Of a DNA stretch of 64,000 nt, positions 1 through 8,910 are shown in pieces. This DNA is from Ferribacterium limneticum (GTDB lineage Bacteria > Pseudomonadota > Gammaproteobacteria > Burkholderiales > Rhodocyclaceae): contig NZ_CP075189.1 in the NCBI RefSeq assembly GCF_020510565.1, positions 1,596,501 through 1,660,500 of the forward strand, given 5' to 3'. The first letter of the stretch is position 1. The number at the start of each line of letters is the position of its first letter. The notes beneath the pieces are model-generated. The model saw only the letters and a program-made list of their open reading frames with translations. It made no database searches and was not told the DNA's origin. The position numbers and the translations under genes were made by a program.

Positions 1-1
1 C

Positions 2-157
2 GGGGTTATGCTGGGCATCCTCTTTTATGCCCTGAATGGCCTTTTTTCGAATCTCGGGGTGATCAATTCCTGGCCGCCAGTCGCCAGTGCAACGGCGCCT
101 GCCGCCCTATTCCTGGTGACCGCGATGGGTATGCTGTGGTGGGTTGAGCGTCGCTAA
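2..157 (+). CDS. lptG: LptG, LPS export permease (C-terminal fragment)
   Basis: This is the last 51 codons of a gene that begins before the window. The peptide has a final hydrophobic helix and ends MGMLWWVERR. The pattern FYALNGLFSNLG followed by a W-P-P-V-A-S-A-T-A-P stretch matches the last two membrane helices of the LptF/LptG (YjgP/YjgQ) family. These permeases, with LptB and LptC, extract lipopolysaccharide from the inner membrane. LptG is preferred to LptF because of the W-P-P motif near the end, but this is family recall from a short piece. Its stop codon directly abuts the stop of the convergent RDD gene. Confidence 0.75.
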   Translation, partial: GVMLGILFYALNGLFSNLGVINSWPPVASATAPAALFLVTAMGMLWWVERR

Positions 158-571
158 TCAGTTCGTGCTGACGATTCGGGTTCCGGCAATTCTGTCATGC
201 AGGAACTGCTTATCCTTATCGAATAGCGCCCAGAAGATTCCGATACCGAACAACAGAATGCTCGGCCACGCGGCCAGGTAGCGAAGAACTGCCTGCAAGG
301 GCCGCAGTGTCGCTCCTTCTGCCGAGACGATGCGTAGTTTCCAAGTCTTCATCGGCAGGGTTTGCCCGCCATTGAGCCAGCACCAGGCAAAATAGATCAG
401 TAGCAACAGCAAAACGTGGAGCCAGAGCATCCGGGGAGATAGCTCGAAATGGAACCCCGAAAGGACAATTTGCGGTAGCAGAAAGCCAATCAGCAGGATT
501 GAAAAAACGACAAGGCTTTCATACAGCATGCAGACTAGACGGCGCCTGATGCCGGGGATTGGGGTTGGCAT
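158..571 (-). CDS. RDD family membrane protein
   Basis: A 137-residue protein with three hydrophobic segments. It begins with PGIRRRLVCMLYESLVV, the R-R...E pattern of RDD proteins, and ends LHDRIAGTRIV, the usual D-R-x-x-G-T-x-V ending. Molecular function is not established; some RDD proteins have been linked to ion transport. The start is placed at the ATG at 571 because it overlaps the stop of the upstream DUF3106 gene as TGATG; a TTG one codon earlier is possible. It is the last gene of a four-gene minus-strand operon. Confidence 0.85.
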   Translation of the reverse strand: MPTPIPGIRRRLVCMLYESLVVFSILLIGFLLPQIVLSGFHFELSPRMLWLHVLLLLLIYFAWCWLNGGQTLPMKTWKLRIVSAEGATLRPLQAVLRYLAAWPSILLFGIGIFWALFDKDKQFLHDRIAGTRIVSTN

Positions 572-1128
572 CAATGTTTTGTTGTTTCTACGGCTGGTGG
601 CTTGTTTGATGTACTGACTCCCGTTGTGGACGGGGTGGCCGTGCTGTTTGTCCCTGCGCTGCTTGGGTCAGTTGGCGGTGCCAGCAACTTGGATGACTTG
701 CTTTTTTCGCGGAGCCGCTGCTGCTCTTCAGGCGGCAAATTCGTATAAGCATTCCACTTTTGCTTGACCAATTGTTTTTGTTCCGGCGGTAATTGATTGA
801 AGTCCTTGTACGAACTTCTAACCTTGGTTCGTTGATCTGGCGTTAGATTGGCCCATTCACGCATTCGATATTGCATGCGTTGTTGCTCATCCTGCTTCAT
901 ATTCGGATAGCGATCAGCGATACCTAGCCATTTCTTCTTGCGGATGTTCTCCATGCTGTCCCAGTCCCTGGCGAGCGGAGCGAGGATGTCTCGTTGCTGG
1001 GGACTTAACTGAATCCATTCGGGTTGAGGCGGCGTGCCTATGATCGCCGATGTTGGTGGTTCGACGGCAACGACGGTAGTCAGGCACAAACAGAAGATTA
1101 TTCCTCCGAAGAGTCGTCTTTTAACCAT
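571..1128 (-). CDS. DUF3106 protein, exported
   Basis: A 185-residue protein with an N-terminal signal peptide (VKRRLFGGIIFCLCLTTVVA), then a charged domain with the repeated phrases LSPQQRDIL, NLTPDQR, QLPPEQKQ and NLPPEEQQ. These are the DUF3106 signature. The C-terminal 40 residues are low-complexity Ser/Thr/Pro. It is probably periplasmic; its function is unknown. The start overlaps the end of the DUF3619 gene by about 31 bp, which supports co-transcription with the sigma factor upstream. A regulatory or envelope-stress role is only a guess from the operon. Confidence 0.82.
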   Translation of the reverse strand: MVKRRLFGGIIFCLCLTTVVAVEPPTSAIIGTPPQPEWIQLSPQQRDILAPLARDWDSMENIRKKKWLGIADRYPNMKQDEQQRMQYRMREWANLTPDQRTKVRSSYKDFNQLPPEQKQLVKQKWNAYTNLPPEEQQRLREKSKSSKLLAPPTDPSSAGTNSTATPSTTGVSTSNKPPAVETTKH

Positions 1129-1481
1129 TCGAAGAAGTCGTTATCCAGAAAAGCATCGGGGGGAAGGTCGTCGGTGAGCAAGGCGCTATCTACATCTTCT
1201 TGTTCAGCGATGTACTGAATGCTATGCCAATAAAAAGACATCCACATGCCGAGCAGCAAGGCTAGCACAGCGAGAATCTGTTTGAGATACGGGATGTAGG
1301 CGCCCGTCCGGAATGACGAAGTGCCTGCGCTGGCCATCACCATTTGTGGCTCAGCCTGCTTCTGTCGTGCCAAAGCTTGATGGCGAGCGGCTTCCAGCCT
1401 CCGCGATGCTGCCGGTGGAATATTGCTCAAGCCAAGGTTAAGCGCTTGCCGAACTCGATATGCGTAACGGTCTTCGTTCAT
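1098..1481 (-). CDS. DUF3619 family membrane protein
   Basis: A 127-residue protein that starts MNEDRYAYRVRQALN, the opening of the DUF3619 family. A short helical cytoplasmic domain is followed by one transmembrane helix (about residues 75-92, LKQILAVLALLLGMWMSF) and an acidic tail. The ATG at 1481 overlaps the sigma-factor stop as ATGA, so translation is probably coupled. A single-pass protein coupled to a sigma factor recalls an anti-sigma factor, but no known anti-sigma domain is visible and this is inference from position. Confidence 0.8.
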   Translation of the reverse strand: MNEDRYAYRVRQALNLGLSNIPPAASRRLEAARHQALARQKQAEPQMVMASAGTSSFRTGAYIPYLKQILAVLALLLGMWMSFYWHSIQYIAEQEDVDSALLTDDLPPDAFLDNDFFEWLKDDSSEE

Positions 1482-2041
1482 AGTTTTATACCTCTTGCCG
1501 ACAGGGCGGCTGCCAACGCGTGTGTAGCGCGCGAGCAATGGGTTTTGACGCTGCCTTCTGAGCAGCCCATCGCCGCTGCGGTCTCAGCGACGTCCATGTC
1601 TTCCCAATAACGCATGAGGAAGGCTTCGCGTTGACGGGCAGGTAATTTTTTTATTTCGTCATCAATCAGGTTGAGCGTCTGGGCCTGTTGCAGCTTGCTT
1701 TCCGGTGTTCTCGGGCCGGCATCGTCTTCATCGGCGGCCAGTGTTTCGAGTGGGTCGTAGTCCTCGTCGTCGTCCGGGGAAAAGGCTGAGAGCAGCGTTG
1801 TCCACATCGAGCGAACCTTGCTCCGCCGGTAAAAATCGCGAATGGTGTTCTGCAGAATTCGCTGGAAGAGCATCGGATACTCTTCGTCAGGTCGGTCGCC
1901 GTACTTTTCCGCCAGCTTGAGCATGGAGTCTTGGACGATGTCCAGAGCAGCATCTTCATCGTGAACGGCGAACATCGCCTGCTTGAAGGCGCGGCGCTCG
2001 ATGGATTCAAGAAAGCTGGAAAGTTGTTGGGGGGATGACAG
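1478..2041 (-). CDS. RNA polymerase sigma factor, ECF-like
   Basis: Region 2 is seen in LDIVQDSMLKLAEKYGDRP and in FQRILQNTIRDFYRR. Region 4 is seen in LPARQREAFLMRYWEDM and CSEGSVKTHCSRATHAL, a helix-turn-helix. An acidic linker (SPDDDEDYDPLE) joins them. The first ATG (1975) would cut off conserved N-terminal residues (SFLESIERRAFKQA) that are encoded in frame upstream. No ATG, GTG or TTG occurs before them, so I place the start at a CTG (2041), preceded by a GGAAGAG ribosome site. It heads the DUF3619-DUF3106-RDD operon and is divergent from ilvB. The family is common next to ilvB in betaproteobacteria; its regulon is unknown to me. Confidence 0.8.
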   Translation of the reverse strand: MSSPQQLSSFLESIERRAFKQAMFAVHDEDAALDIVQDSMLKLAEKYGDRPDEEYPMLFQRILQNTIRDFYRRSKVRSMWTTLLSAFSPDDDEDYDPLETLAADEDDAGPRTPESKLQQAQTLNLIDDEIKKLPARQREAFLMRYWEDMDVAETAAAMGCSEGSVKTHCSRATHALAAALSARGIKL

Positions 2042-2092
2042 GGTCGTCTCTTCCGAAAGTTCTTGAGCATTATAGGGAAATGCCGGGAAACC

Positions 2093-2121
2093 TTGACCGA
2101 AAATGGTCGGTCGATTAAGGT
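2093..2121 (+). promoter_or_regulatory. Candidate ilvB promoter with internal inverted repeat
   Basis: TTGACC (2093-2098) and TAAGGT (2116-2121) are 17 bp apart and could be -35 and -10 elements. Between and over them lies the inverted repeat GACCGA/TCGGTC (2095-2100 and 2107-2112), placed where a repressor could block RNA polymerase. The -10 is a weak match. No leader peptide rich in Leu/Val/Ile codons was seen. Confidence 0.35.
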
Positions 2122-2158
2122 TACGCCCTTTTACGCGATAGCTTTTTTGGGCTCAAGA

Positions 2159-3859
2159 ATGATGATCAGCGGTGCAGAAATTGTAATCAGGTGCCTGCAA
2201 GAAGAAAAGGTCGATTGTGTTTTCGGTTACCCCGGTGGGTCCGTACTGCACATTTACGACGCCCTTTTCAAGCAGGATCAGGTTAAACACATTCTTGTTC
2301 GCCATGAACAGGCAGCTGTTCACGCAGCGGATGCTTATTCACGCTCCTCGCAGCGGGTCGGCGTCGCTCTCGTGACGTCCGGGCCTGGTGTGACGAATAC
2401 CGTGACCGGTATCGCTACGGCTTACATGGATTCCATTCCGATGGTGGTGTTGACCGGGCAAGTGCCTTCGTTCTACATCGGCCAGGATGCTTTCCAAGAG
2501 TGCGACACGGTCGGTATTACCCGCCCTTGCGTCAAGCACAATTTCCTGGTCAAGGATGTCAAGGATCTGGCAGTAACCATCAAGAAGGCATTCCACATTG
2601 CCTCGACCGGTCGCCCTGGTCCGGTGGTTGTTGATATCCCCAAGGATATTACCGCCCAGATGTGCGAGTTCGATTACCCGAAGACTATCCAGATGCGTTC
2701 CTACAACCCTGTGGTCAAAGGGCATCTGGGGCAGATCAAGAAGGCTGTGCAGATTCTTCAGGAAGCAAAACGCCCGGTCATCTATGCGGGCGGCGGGGTG
2801 ATTCTCTCCGATGCGGCCGAACAGTTGACCAAGCTGGCTCGTAAGCTGAACTTCCCGGTGACCAATACACTGATGGGTTTGGGCGGTTATCCGGCGACGG
2901 ACAAGCAATTCATCGGCATGCTAGGCATGCATGGCACCTTCGAAGCCAATAACGCGATGCACTACGCCGACGTGATTCTGGCCATCGGCGCCCGTTTCGA
3001 CGATCGCGTGATCGGTAACCCGGAACACTTCGGTGAAGAGAAGCGCCGTGTCATCCATATCGACATCGATCCGTCGTCGATTTCCAAGCGCGTCAAGGTC
3101 GATGTGCCCATCGTCGGCAACGTGCCGGATGTTCTGGACGAAATCGTCAAGTTGATGGATGACGGTTTCAAGACCGATCCTGAAGTTGCCAACTGGTGGA
3201 AACAGATCGACGAATGGCGTGGCCGTGATTCCCTGCGTTACAAGCAGTCGGAGCACATCATGCCGCAGTTCGTCATGGAAAAACTGTACGAAGTCACGGG
3301 CGGCAATGCCTTCGTGACTTCTGACGTCGGCCAGCATCAGATGTTTGCTGCCCAGTACTACAAGTTCGACAGGCCGCGGCGCTGGATCAATTCCGGCGGT
3401 CTGGGCACCATGGGGGTCGGCCTGCCCTATGGCATGGGTGTGCTGATGGCCAATCCGGATGCGCAGGTCGCCTGCGTTACGGGCGAAGGCTCGATCCAGA
3501 TGTGTATCCAGGAACTGTCGACCTGCAAGCAGTACGGCTTCCCGATCAAGATCATCAACCTGAACAACGGCATGCTGGGCATGGTCCGTCAGTGGCAGGA
3601 AATGTTCTATTCCAAGCGCTACTCGCAGTCCTATGTCACTTCGCTACCGGATTTCGTCAAACTCGCCGAGGCATATGGTCACGTCGGCATGAAGATCGAA
3701 AAGCCGGAAGACGTCGAGCCAGCCTTGCGCAAGGCCTTTACCGAGCACAAGAATGATCTGGTCTTCATGGACTTCATCATCGATCCGGGTGCCAACGTCT
3801 TCCCGATGGTTGCGGCCGGCAAGGGGTTGACTGAAATGATCCTCGCTGAAGATATCTGA
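2159..3859 (+). CDS. ilvB: Acetolactate synthase, large (catalytic) subunit
   Basis: It condenses two pyruvates, or pyruvate and 2-oxobutyrate, in the first common step of valine, leucine and isoleucine synthesis, using thiamine diphosphate, FAD and Mg. Visible motifs are the N-terminal GYPGGSVLHIYDAL, the catalytic Glu in RHEQAAVHAADAYSR, the central FAD region and the C-terminal ThDP/Mg motif VTGEGSIQMCIQELSTC...NLNNGMLGMVRQWQ. The Mg motif reads GEGS rather than GDGS. The length of about 566 residues is normal. Two ATG codons in tandem (2159, 2162) are possible starts; longer in-frame starts lack conserved sequence. The regulatory subunit ilvH follows after 19 bp. Confidence 0.96.
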   Translation: MMISGAEIVIRCLQEEKVDCVFGYPGGSVLHIYDALFKQDQVKHILVRHEQAAVHAADAYSRSSQRVGVALVTSGPGVTNTVTGIATAYMDSIPMVVLTGQVPSFYIGQDAFQECDTVGITRPCVKHNFLVKDVKDLAVTIKKAFHIASTGRPGPVVVDIPKDITAQMCEFDYPKTIQMRSYNPVVKGHLGQIKKAVQILQEAKRPVIYAGGGVILSDAAEQLTKLARKLNFPVTNTLMGLGGYPATDKQFIGMLGMHGTFEANNAMHYADVILAIGARFDDRVIGNPEHFGEEKRRVIHIDIDPSSISKRVKVDVPIVGNVPDVLDEIVKLMDDGFKTDPEVANWWKQIDEWRGRDSLRYKQSEHIMPQFVMEKLYEVTGGNAFVTSDVGQHQMFAAQYYKFDRPRRWINSGGLGTMGVGLPYGMGVLMANPDAQVACVTGEGSIQMCIQELSTCKQYGFPIKIINLNNGMLGMVRQWQEMFYSKRYSQSYVTSLPDFVKLAEAYGHVGMKIEKPEDVEPALRKAFTEHKNDLVFMDFIIDPGANVFPMVAAGKGLTEMILAEDI

Positions 3860-3878
3860 GCGGGGGAGGAAAAGAAAA

Positions 3879-4370
3879 ATGCGACACATCATTTCCATCC
3901 TGATTGAAAACGAAGCGGGTGCACTTTCCCGCGTGGCCGGGCTGTTCTCAGCACGTGGCTACAACATTGAATCGCTGACCGTGGCACCGACGGAAGATCC
4001 CTCGCTGTCCCGGATGACCATCCTGACTTCCGGCTCCGACGAGGTGCTTGAACAGATCACGAAACAGCTCAACAAGCTGATCGACGTGGTCAAGGTGGTC
4101 GATCTCTCCGAAGCTGCTCATGTCGAGCGCGAACTGATGCTGATCAAGGTTCGCGCCACCGGCAAGGACCGCGAAGAGATGAAGCGCATGGCCGATATTT
4201 TCCGTGGTCGCATCATCGACGTTACGGAATCGACCTATGTCATCGAGTTGACTGGCGCCAGTTCCAAGCTTGACTCATTCATCGCCGCGCTTGATGCCGG
4301 CCTGATTCTCGAAACCGTCCGTACCGGCGTCTGTGGCATCGGTCGCGGTGATCGTATTCTCAAAGTTTAA
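3879..4370 (+). CDS. ilvH: Acetolactate synthase, small regulatory subunit
   Basis: A 163-residue protein with an N-terminal ACT domain (MRHIISILIENEAGALSRVAGLFSARGYNIESL), which binds valine and gives feedback inhibition. A second ACT-like domain follows (LIKVRATGKDREEMKRMADIFRG). It associates with IlvB to raise activity. A good ribosome site (GGGGGAGGAAAAG) precedes the ATG. It lies between ilvB and ilvC in a compact operon. Confidence 0.96.
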   Translation: MRHIISILIENEAGALSRVAGLFSARGYNIESLTVAPTEDPSLSRMTILTSGSDEVLEQITKQLNKLIDVVKVVDLSEAAHVERELMLIKVRATGKDREEMKRMADIFRGRIIDVTESTYVIELTGASSKLDSFIAALDAGLILETVRTGVCGIGRGDRILKV

Positions 4371-5411
<1,041 letters not shown>

Positions 5412-5429
5412 TTGGCCAGTCGCGGGCTC

Positions 5430-5496
5430 GGTAGCGCGTTGTTGCTTACGCTTGCCGTACTAACGTACTGTCTGGGCGTGCGCGCCTAGCGCTACC
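5430..5496 (+). repeat. Long imperfect inverted repeat in the ilvC-pssA gap
   Basis: GGTAGCGC (5430-5437) is matched by GCGCTACC (5489-5496). The interior is CG-rich and holds the small inverted repeat GTACtaacGTAC. The whole can fold into a branched stem. Sequences of this type (GCTTGCCGTACT...GTACTGTCTG) look like a dispersed betaproteobacterial intergenic repeat, from memory. The stem sits just before a simple terminator hairpin. Confidence 0.5.
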
Positions 5497-5504
5497 TTCG
5501 CTTT

Positions 5505-5534
5505 GGGCGGTGTGGGAAACCTCACCGCCCAAGT
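5505..5534 (+). terminator. Probable terminator after ilvC
   Basis: GGGCGGTG (5505-5512) pairs with CACCGCCC (5523-5530) around a 10-nt loop and is followed by AAGTTGTTT. The T-tract is short and interrupted, so termination may be partial and allow read-through to pssA-leuA. Confidence 0.55.
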
Positions 5535-5586
5535 TGTTTGGGGGATAGGTGTATCCTTGCACCATTCTGGATAATTCTTTTTGCCA

Positions 5587-6339
5587 ATGACCGAACTCAA
5601 ACCCCGTAAATCGCTGTTCAATCCTGAAGTGAAACGGCGCGGTATTTATCTGTTGCCAAACCTGTTCACTACGGCGGCCTTGTTTGCCGGCTTTTTTGCC
5701 ATCGTGCAGGCAATGCAGGGCGACTTTGAGCGGGCGGCGATGGCGATCTTCATCGCCATGGTCCTCGACGGGCTGGATGGCCGAGTGGCGCGCCTGACCA
5801 ATACGCAGTCGGCTTTTGGTGCCGAATATGATTCGTTGTCCGACATGGTCAGCTTTGGCGCAGCACCGGCGCTGGTTATGTACGAATGGGCGTTACGCGA
5901 TATGGGGCGTCTGGGCTGGATTGCTGCGTTTATTTACTGCGCAGGGGCTGCCTTGCGCCTGGCGCGGTTCAATACCACGCTGGAGGTCATGGATAAGCGT
6001 TATTTCCAGGGTTTGCCCTCGCCGGCTGCGGCGGCGCTGGTGGCTGGCCTGGTATGGGTATGCATTGAAACCGGCGTGGCCGGCAGCGATGTACGCTGGC
6101 TGGCCTGTGTGCTGACGGTGTTTGCCGGCGTGACCATGGTCTCCAATATTCGCTTTTACAGCTTCAAGGACATCAATCTCAAGAAAAGCGTGCCTTTTTT
6201 CGTGATTGCGGCGATTGCCTTGGGGTTTGCTCTGGTCGCCTATAGCCCCGAAATTGCCCTGTTCGGCTTCTTCGTCATTTATGGTTTGTCGGGCTATGTT
6301 CAGGCTGCGATCGGCCTGCTCAAACGGAAAGCCCCGTAG
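5587..6339 (+). CDS. pssA: CDP-diacylglycerol--serine O-phosphatidyltransferase
   Basis: It makes phosphatidylserine, precursor of phosphatidylethanolamine, in the inner membrane. The CDP-alcohol phosphotransferase signature is complete: LDGLDGRVARLTNTQSAFG followed by AEYDSLSD, giving the D-G-x2-D-G-x-A-R-x8-G-x3-D-x3-D pattern. Several transmembrane helices follow; the C-terminus is LLKRKAP. The ATG at 5587 is chosen over a TTG two codons upstream. It is 12 bp from leuA, a neighbourhood (ilvC-pssA-leuA) usual in betaproteobacteria. Confidence 0.95.
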   Translation: MTELKPRKSLFNPEVKRRGIYLLPNLFTTAALFAGFFAIVQAMQGDFERAAMAIFIAMVLDGLDGRVARLTNTQSAFGAEYDSLSDMVSFGAAPALVMYEWALRDMGRLGWIAAFIYCAGAALRLARFNTTLEVMDKRYFQGLPSPAAAALVAGLVWVCIETGVAGSDVRWLACVLTVFAGVTMVSNIRFYSFKDINLKKSVPFFVIAAIALGFALVAYSPEIALFGFFVIYGLSGYVQAAIGLLKRKAP

Positions 6340-6351
6340 TTCGGAGTACTT

Positions 6352-7893
6352 ATGAAACAGCATCTGGTTATTTTTGATACGACCCTGCGTGACGGCGAGC
6401 AGAGTCCGGGCGCATCGATGACGCGGGAAGAGAAGATCCGTGTTGCCCGCCAACTCGAAAAGATGCGGGTCGATGTCATTGAGGCCGGTTTTGCCGCCGC
6501 TTCGCCGGGGGATTTTGAATCCATCCAGGCCATCGCGCACGCTATCAAGGATTCGACGATTTGTTCGCTGGCGCGCGCCAACGAAAACGACATAAGCCGG
6601 GCTGGCGAGGCGATCAAGCAGGCGAAGTCAGGCCGCATTCACACCTTCATTGCAACCTCCCCTATCCATATGGAGAAGAAGCTGCGCATGTCCCCGGATC
6701 AGGTCGTCGAGCAGGCGGTCAAGTCGATCGGCTGGGCGCGGCAATATACCGACGACATCGAGTTCTCGGCCGAGGATGCCGGGCGTTCGGAAATCGACTT
6801 CCTGTGCCGCATTTTCGAAGCGGTCATCAAGGCGGGGGCGAAGACTATCAACGTGCCGGATACGGTTGGTTACGCCATTCCGTTCCAGTACGCCGAAACC
6901 ATGCGCCAGTTGATTGAGCGCGTGCCGAATGCGGACAAGGTGGTGTGGTCGGTGCACTGCCACAACGACCTCGGGTTGGCGGTTTCCAATTCGCTGGCTG
7001 CCGTGCTGGCCGGGGCGCGTCAGGTCGAATGTACGATCAATGGTCTGGGTGAGCGCGCCGGCAATGCGGCACTTGAAGAAATTGTCATGGCGGTGCGTAC
7101 CCGTCCGGATATTTTCGAGCTCGAAACGCGCATCGATACAACGCAGATCGTCCCGGCTTCCAAGCTGATCTCGCAGATCACCGGCTACCCGGTGCAGCCG
7201 AACAAGGCTGTTGTGGGGGCCAATGCCTTTGCGCACGAGTCGGGTATTCATCAGGATGGCGTGCTCAAGCATCGCGAAACCTACGAAATCATGCGCGCCC
7301 AGGATGTGGGCTGGTCGCAGAACAAACTGGTTCTTGGCAAGCACTCCGGGCGCAATGCTTTCAAGAGTCGCCTGCAGGAACTGGGCATCGAGCTGGAGAG
7401 CGATGAAGCCGTCAACGCCGCCTTCGCCCGCTTCAAGGAATTGGCTGACCGTAAGCACGAAATCTTCGATGAAGACCTGCACGCGCTGGTTTCCGATGAG
7501 GTGGTGACGCCTGACCAAGAGCATTACAAGCTGCTCTATTCGCATGTCTGTTCTGAAACAGGCGAGATGCCCCATGCCAAGGTGATCCTCAGCGTTGGCG
7601 GGGTCGAGCAGAAGGGTGAAGCCGAGGGTGGTGGTCCGGTCGATGCGACCTTCAAGGCAATCGAGAGCATCGTCAATAGCGGTGCGCAGTTGATGCTTTA
7701 CTCGGTCAACGCGATCACTACCGGTACTGATGCCCAGGGTGAAGTGACGACGCGTCTGACCAAGGCTGACCGCGTGGTTAACGGCAACGGCGCCGATACC
7801 GATATCGTCATCGCCTCAGCGCGTTCCTATCTGAATGCCCTGAACAAACTACACTCTTCGCTCGATAAGGTTAAGGCCCAAGGCGACGTCTGA
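6352..7893 (+). CDS. leuA: 2-isopropylmalate synthase
   Basis: It condenses acetyl-CoA with 2-oxoisovalerate, the first committed step of leucine synthesis. The N-terminal DRE-TIM motif is [16 protein letters not shown]; the metal-binding HxH is in [26 protein letters not shown] follows. The last 130 residues form the leucine-sensing regulatory domain ([35 protein letters not shown]). The length (513) is normal for the long bacterial form. A GGAG ribosome site precedes the ATG. Confidence 0.97.
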   Translation: MKQHLVIFDTTLRDGEQSPGASMTREEKIRVARQLEKMRVDVIEAGFAAASPGDFESIQAIAHAIKDSTICSLARANENDISRAGEAIKQAKSGRIHTFIATSPIHMEKKLRMSPDQVVEQAVKSIGWARQYTDDIEFSAEDAGRSEIDFLCRIFEAVIKAGAKTINVPDTVGYAIPFQYAETMRQLIERVPNADKVVWSVHCHNDLGLAVSNSLAAVLAGARQVECTINGLGERAGNAALEEIVMAVRTRPDIFELETRIDTTQIVPASKLISQITGYPVQPNKAVVGANAFAHESGIHQDGVLKHRETYEIMRAQDVGWSQNKLVLGKHSGRNAFKSRLQELGIELESDEAVNAAFARFKELADRKHEIFDEDLHALVSDEVVTPDQEHYKLLYSHVCSETGEMPHAKVILSVGGVEQKGEAEGGGPVDATFKAIESIVNSGAQLMLYSVNAITTGTDAQGEVTTRLTKADRVVNGNGADTDIVIASARSYLNALNKLHSSLDKVKAQGDV

Positions 7894-7914
7894 TCGCCAG
7901 CGCCGCACCCAATC

Positions 7915-7947
7915 AAAAGCCGCTTCAGCTCTGCTGGGCGGCTTTTT
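7915..7947. terminator. Bidirectional terminator between leuA and DUF2069
   Basis: AAAAGCCGC (7915-7923) pairs with GCGGCTTTT (7938-7946), with a T-run on one side and an A-run on the other. It can end both leuA and the convergent DUF2069 transcript. It overlaps the last codons of the minus-strand gene. Confidence 0.75.
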
Positions 7948-8302
7948 CTTCTTTGGGGCCGCGGGTGGCGCGGACGAAGAGGATGGTCAAGACGAATAGA
8001 GCGGCAGCCAGCGTTGTTTCGGCGATGGCCAGCTGCTGGATCAACCCGTGGTCGCTGGTGGCGCGCAGCAGTCCTTCCATGAGGTAAAACTGGATGAACA
8101 GCGACAGCCATTTGTAGGTGTAGCGTTTGCCGCGCAGGATGCCGAACAGCGGAATGAGCAGGAAAGCACCTTTGAGCACCATCCATGAGCCGCCCGGCTT
8201 GAGCGGCGCCAGCCAGCCTTCCCAGGCCAGGCAGAGGAAAATCAGCGCGATGAGGCAGGCGCTGGCGGCAATCTGGTAGCGGGTGGCGATTCTCACGGTC
8301 AA
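7925..8302 (-). CDS. DUF2069 membrane protein
   Basis: A 125-residue protein with four predicted transmembrane helices and a charged Lys/Glu tail. WEGWLAPLKPGGSWMVLKG and GKRYTYKWLSLFIQFYLMEG are typical of DUF2069. Function is unknown. The apparent start is TTG at 8302, whose bases overlap the WrbA stop as TTGA, so it is probably translationally coupled to the upstream gene. The start lies in a degenerate copy of the dispersed GGTTGACCGTGG repeat. Confidence 0.8.
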   Translation of the reverse strand: MTVRIATRYQIAASACLIALIFLCLAWEGWLAPLKPGGSWMVLKGAFLLIPLFGILRGKRYTYKWLSLFIQFYLMEGLLRATSDHGLIQQLAIAETTLAAALFVLTILFVRATRGPKEEKAAQQS

Positions 8303-8328
8303 CTCAATTTTTTGGCTAAATTTGAAAT
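8291..8328 (-). repeat. Degenerate copy of the 38-bp dispersed repeat
   Basis: Aligned without gaps to the repeat consensus, I count about 24 of 38 matching bases. The core GTTGACCGTG and the distal ATTTCA end are both kept in the right spacing. It overlaps the wrbA stop and the DUF2069 start. The match is weak, and chance similarity cannot be excluded. Confidence 0.4.
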
Positions 8329-8889
8329 GCGTTGCCCCTGGACGAAGGCCAGCCGGCTTTCGGCTTCGCTCAACATGGGGCTACCAGTGGCGCCGGCAAC
8401 ATGGCTGGGGCCATAGGGCGTGCCGCCGGTGCTGGTCGAAGAAAGTTCGGGCTCGGTGAAAGGCAGGCCCATGATCAGCATGCCGTGATGGAGCAGGGGC
8501 AGCATCATCGACAGCAGGGTGCTTTCGTTACCGCCGTGCTGGCTGCCGCTGGAGGTGAAGACGCAGGCCGGCTTGCCGGCCAGTGTGCCGTTTAGCCAGC
8601 TGGCGATGGTGCCGTCCCAGAAATACTTCATCGGGGCTGCCATGTTGCCGAAGCGGACCGGGCTACCCAGCGCCAGACCAATGCACTCGTCGAGGTCAGA
8701 CAGTTCGACGTAAGGTGCGCCGGAGTCCGGAACGCCCGGTTCGGTCGCTTCACAAGTGGTTGAAACGCGGGGCACGGTACGCAGGCGGGCCTGCATGCCA
8801 GGAACGGATTCGATGCCGCAGGCGATACGTTCGGCTAACGCGCGGACCGAACCACGGTGGCTGTAATAGAGGACGAGGATGTCTTGCAT
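8299..8889 (-). CDS. wrbA: NAD(P)H:quinone oxidoreductase, WrbA-type flavodoxin
   Basis: A flavodoxin-fold protein of 196 residues. The FMN phosphate loop is YYSHRGSVRALAE at the N-terminus. GSPVRFGNMAAPMKYFWDG and TSSGSQHGGNESTLLSMM are WrbA-specific FMN/tetramer segments. Such enzymes reduce quinones by two electrons and are linked to oxidative stress. It is divergent from the YihY gene with only 21 bp between starts and is probably co-transcribed with DUF2069. Confidence 0.88.
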   Translation of the reverse strand: MQDILVLYYSHRGSVRALAERIACGIESVPGMQARLRTVPRVSTTCEATEPGVPDSGAPYVELSDLDECIGLALGSPVRFGNMAAPMKYFWDGTIASWLNGTLAGKPACVFTSSGSQHGGNESTLLSMMLPLLHHGMLIMGLPFTEPELSSTSTGGTPYGPSHVAGATGSPMLSEAESRLAFVQGQRISNLAKKLS

Positions 8890-8910
8890 GGTCGGCTATT
8901 ATACGGCCCC

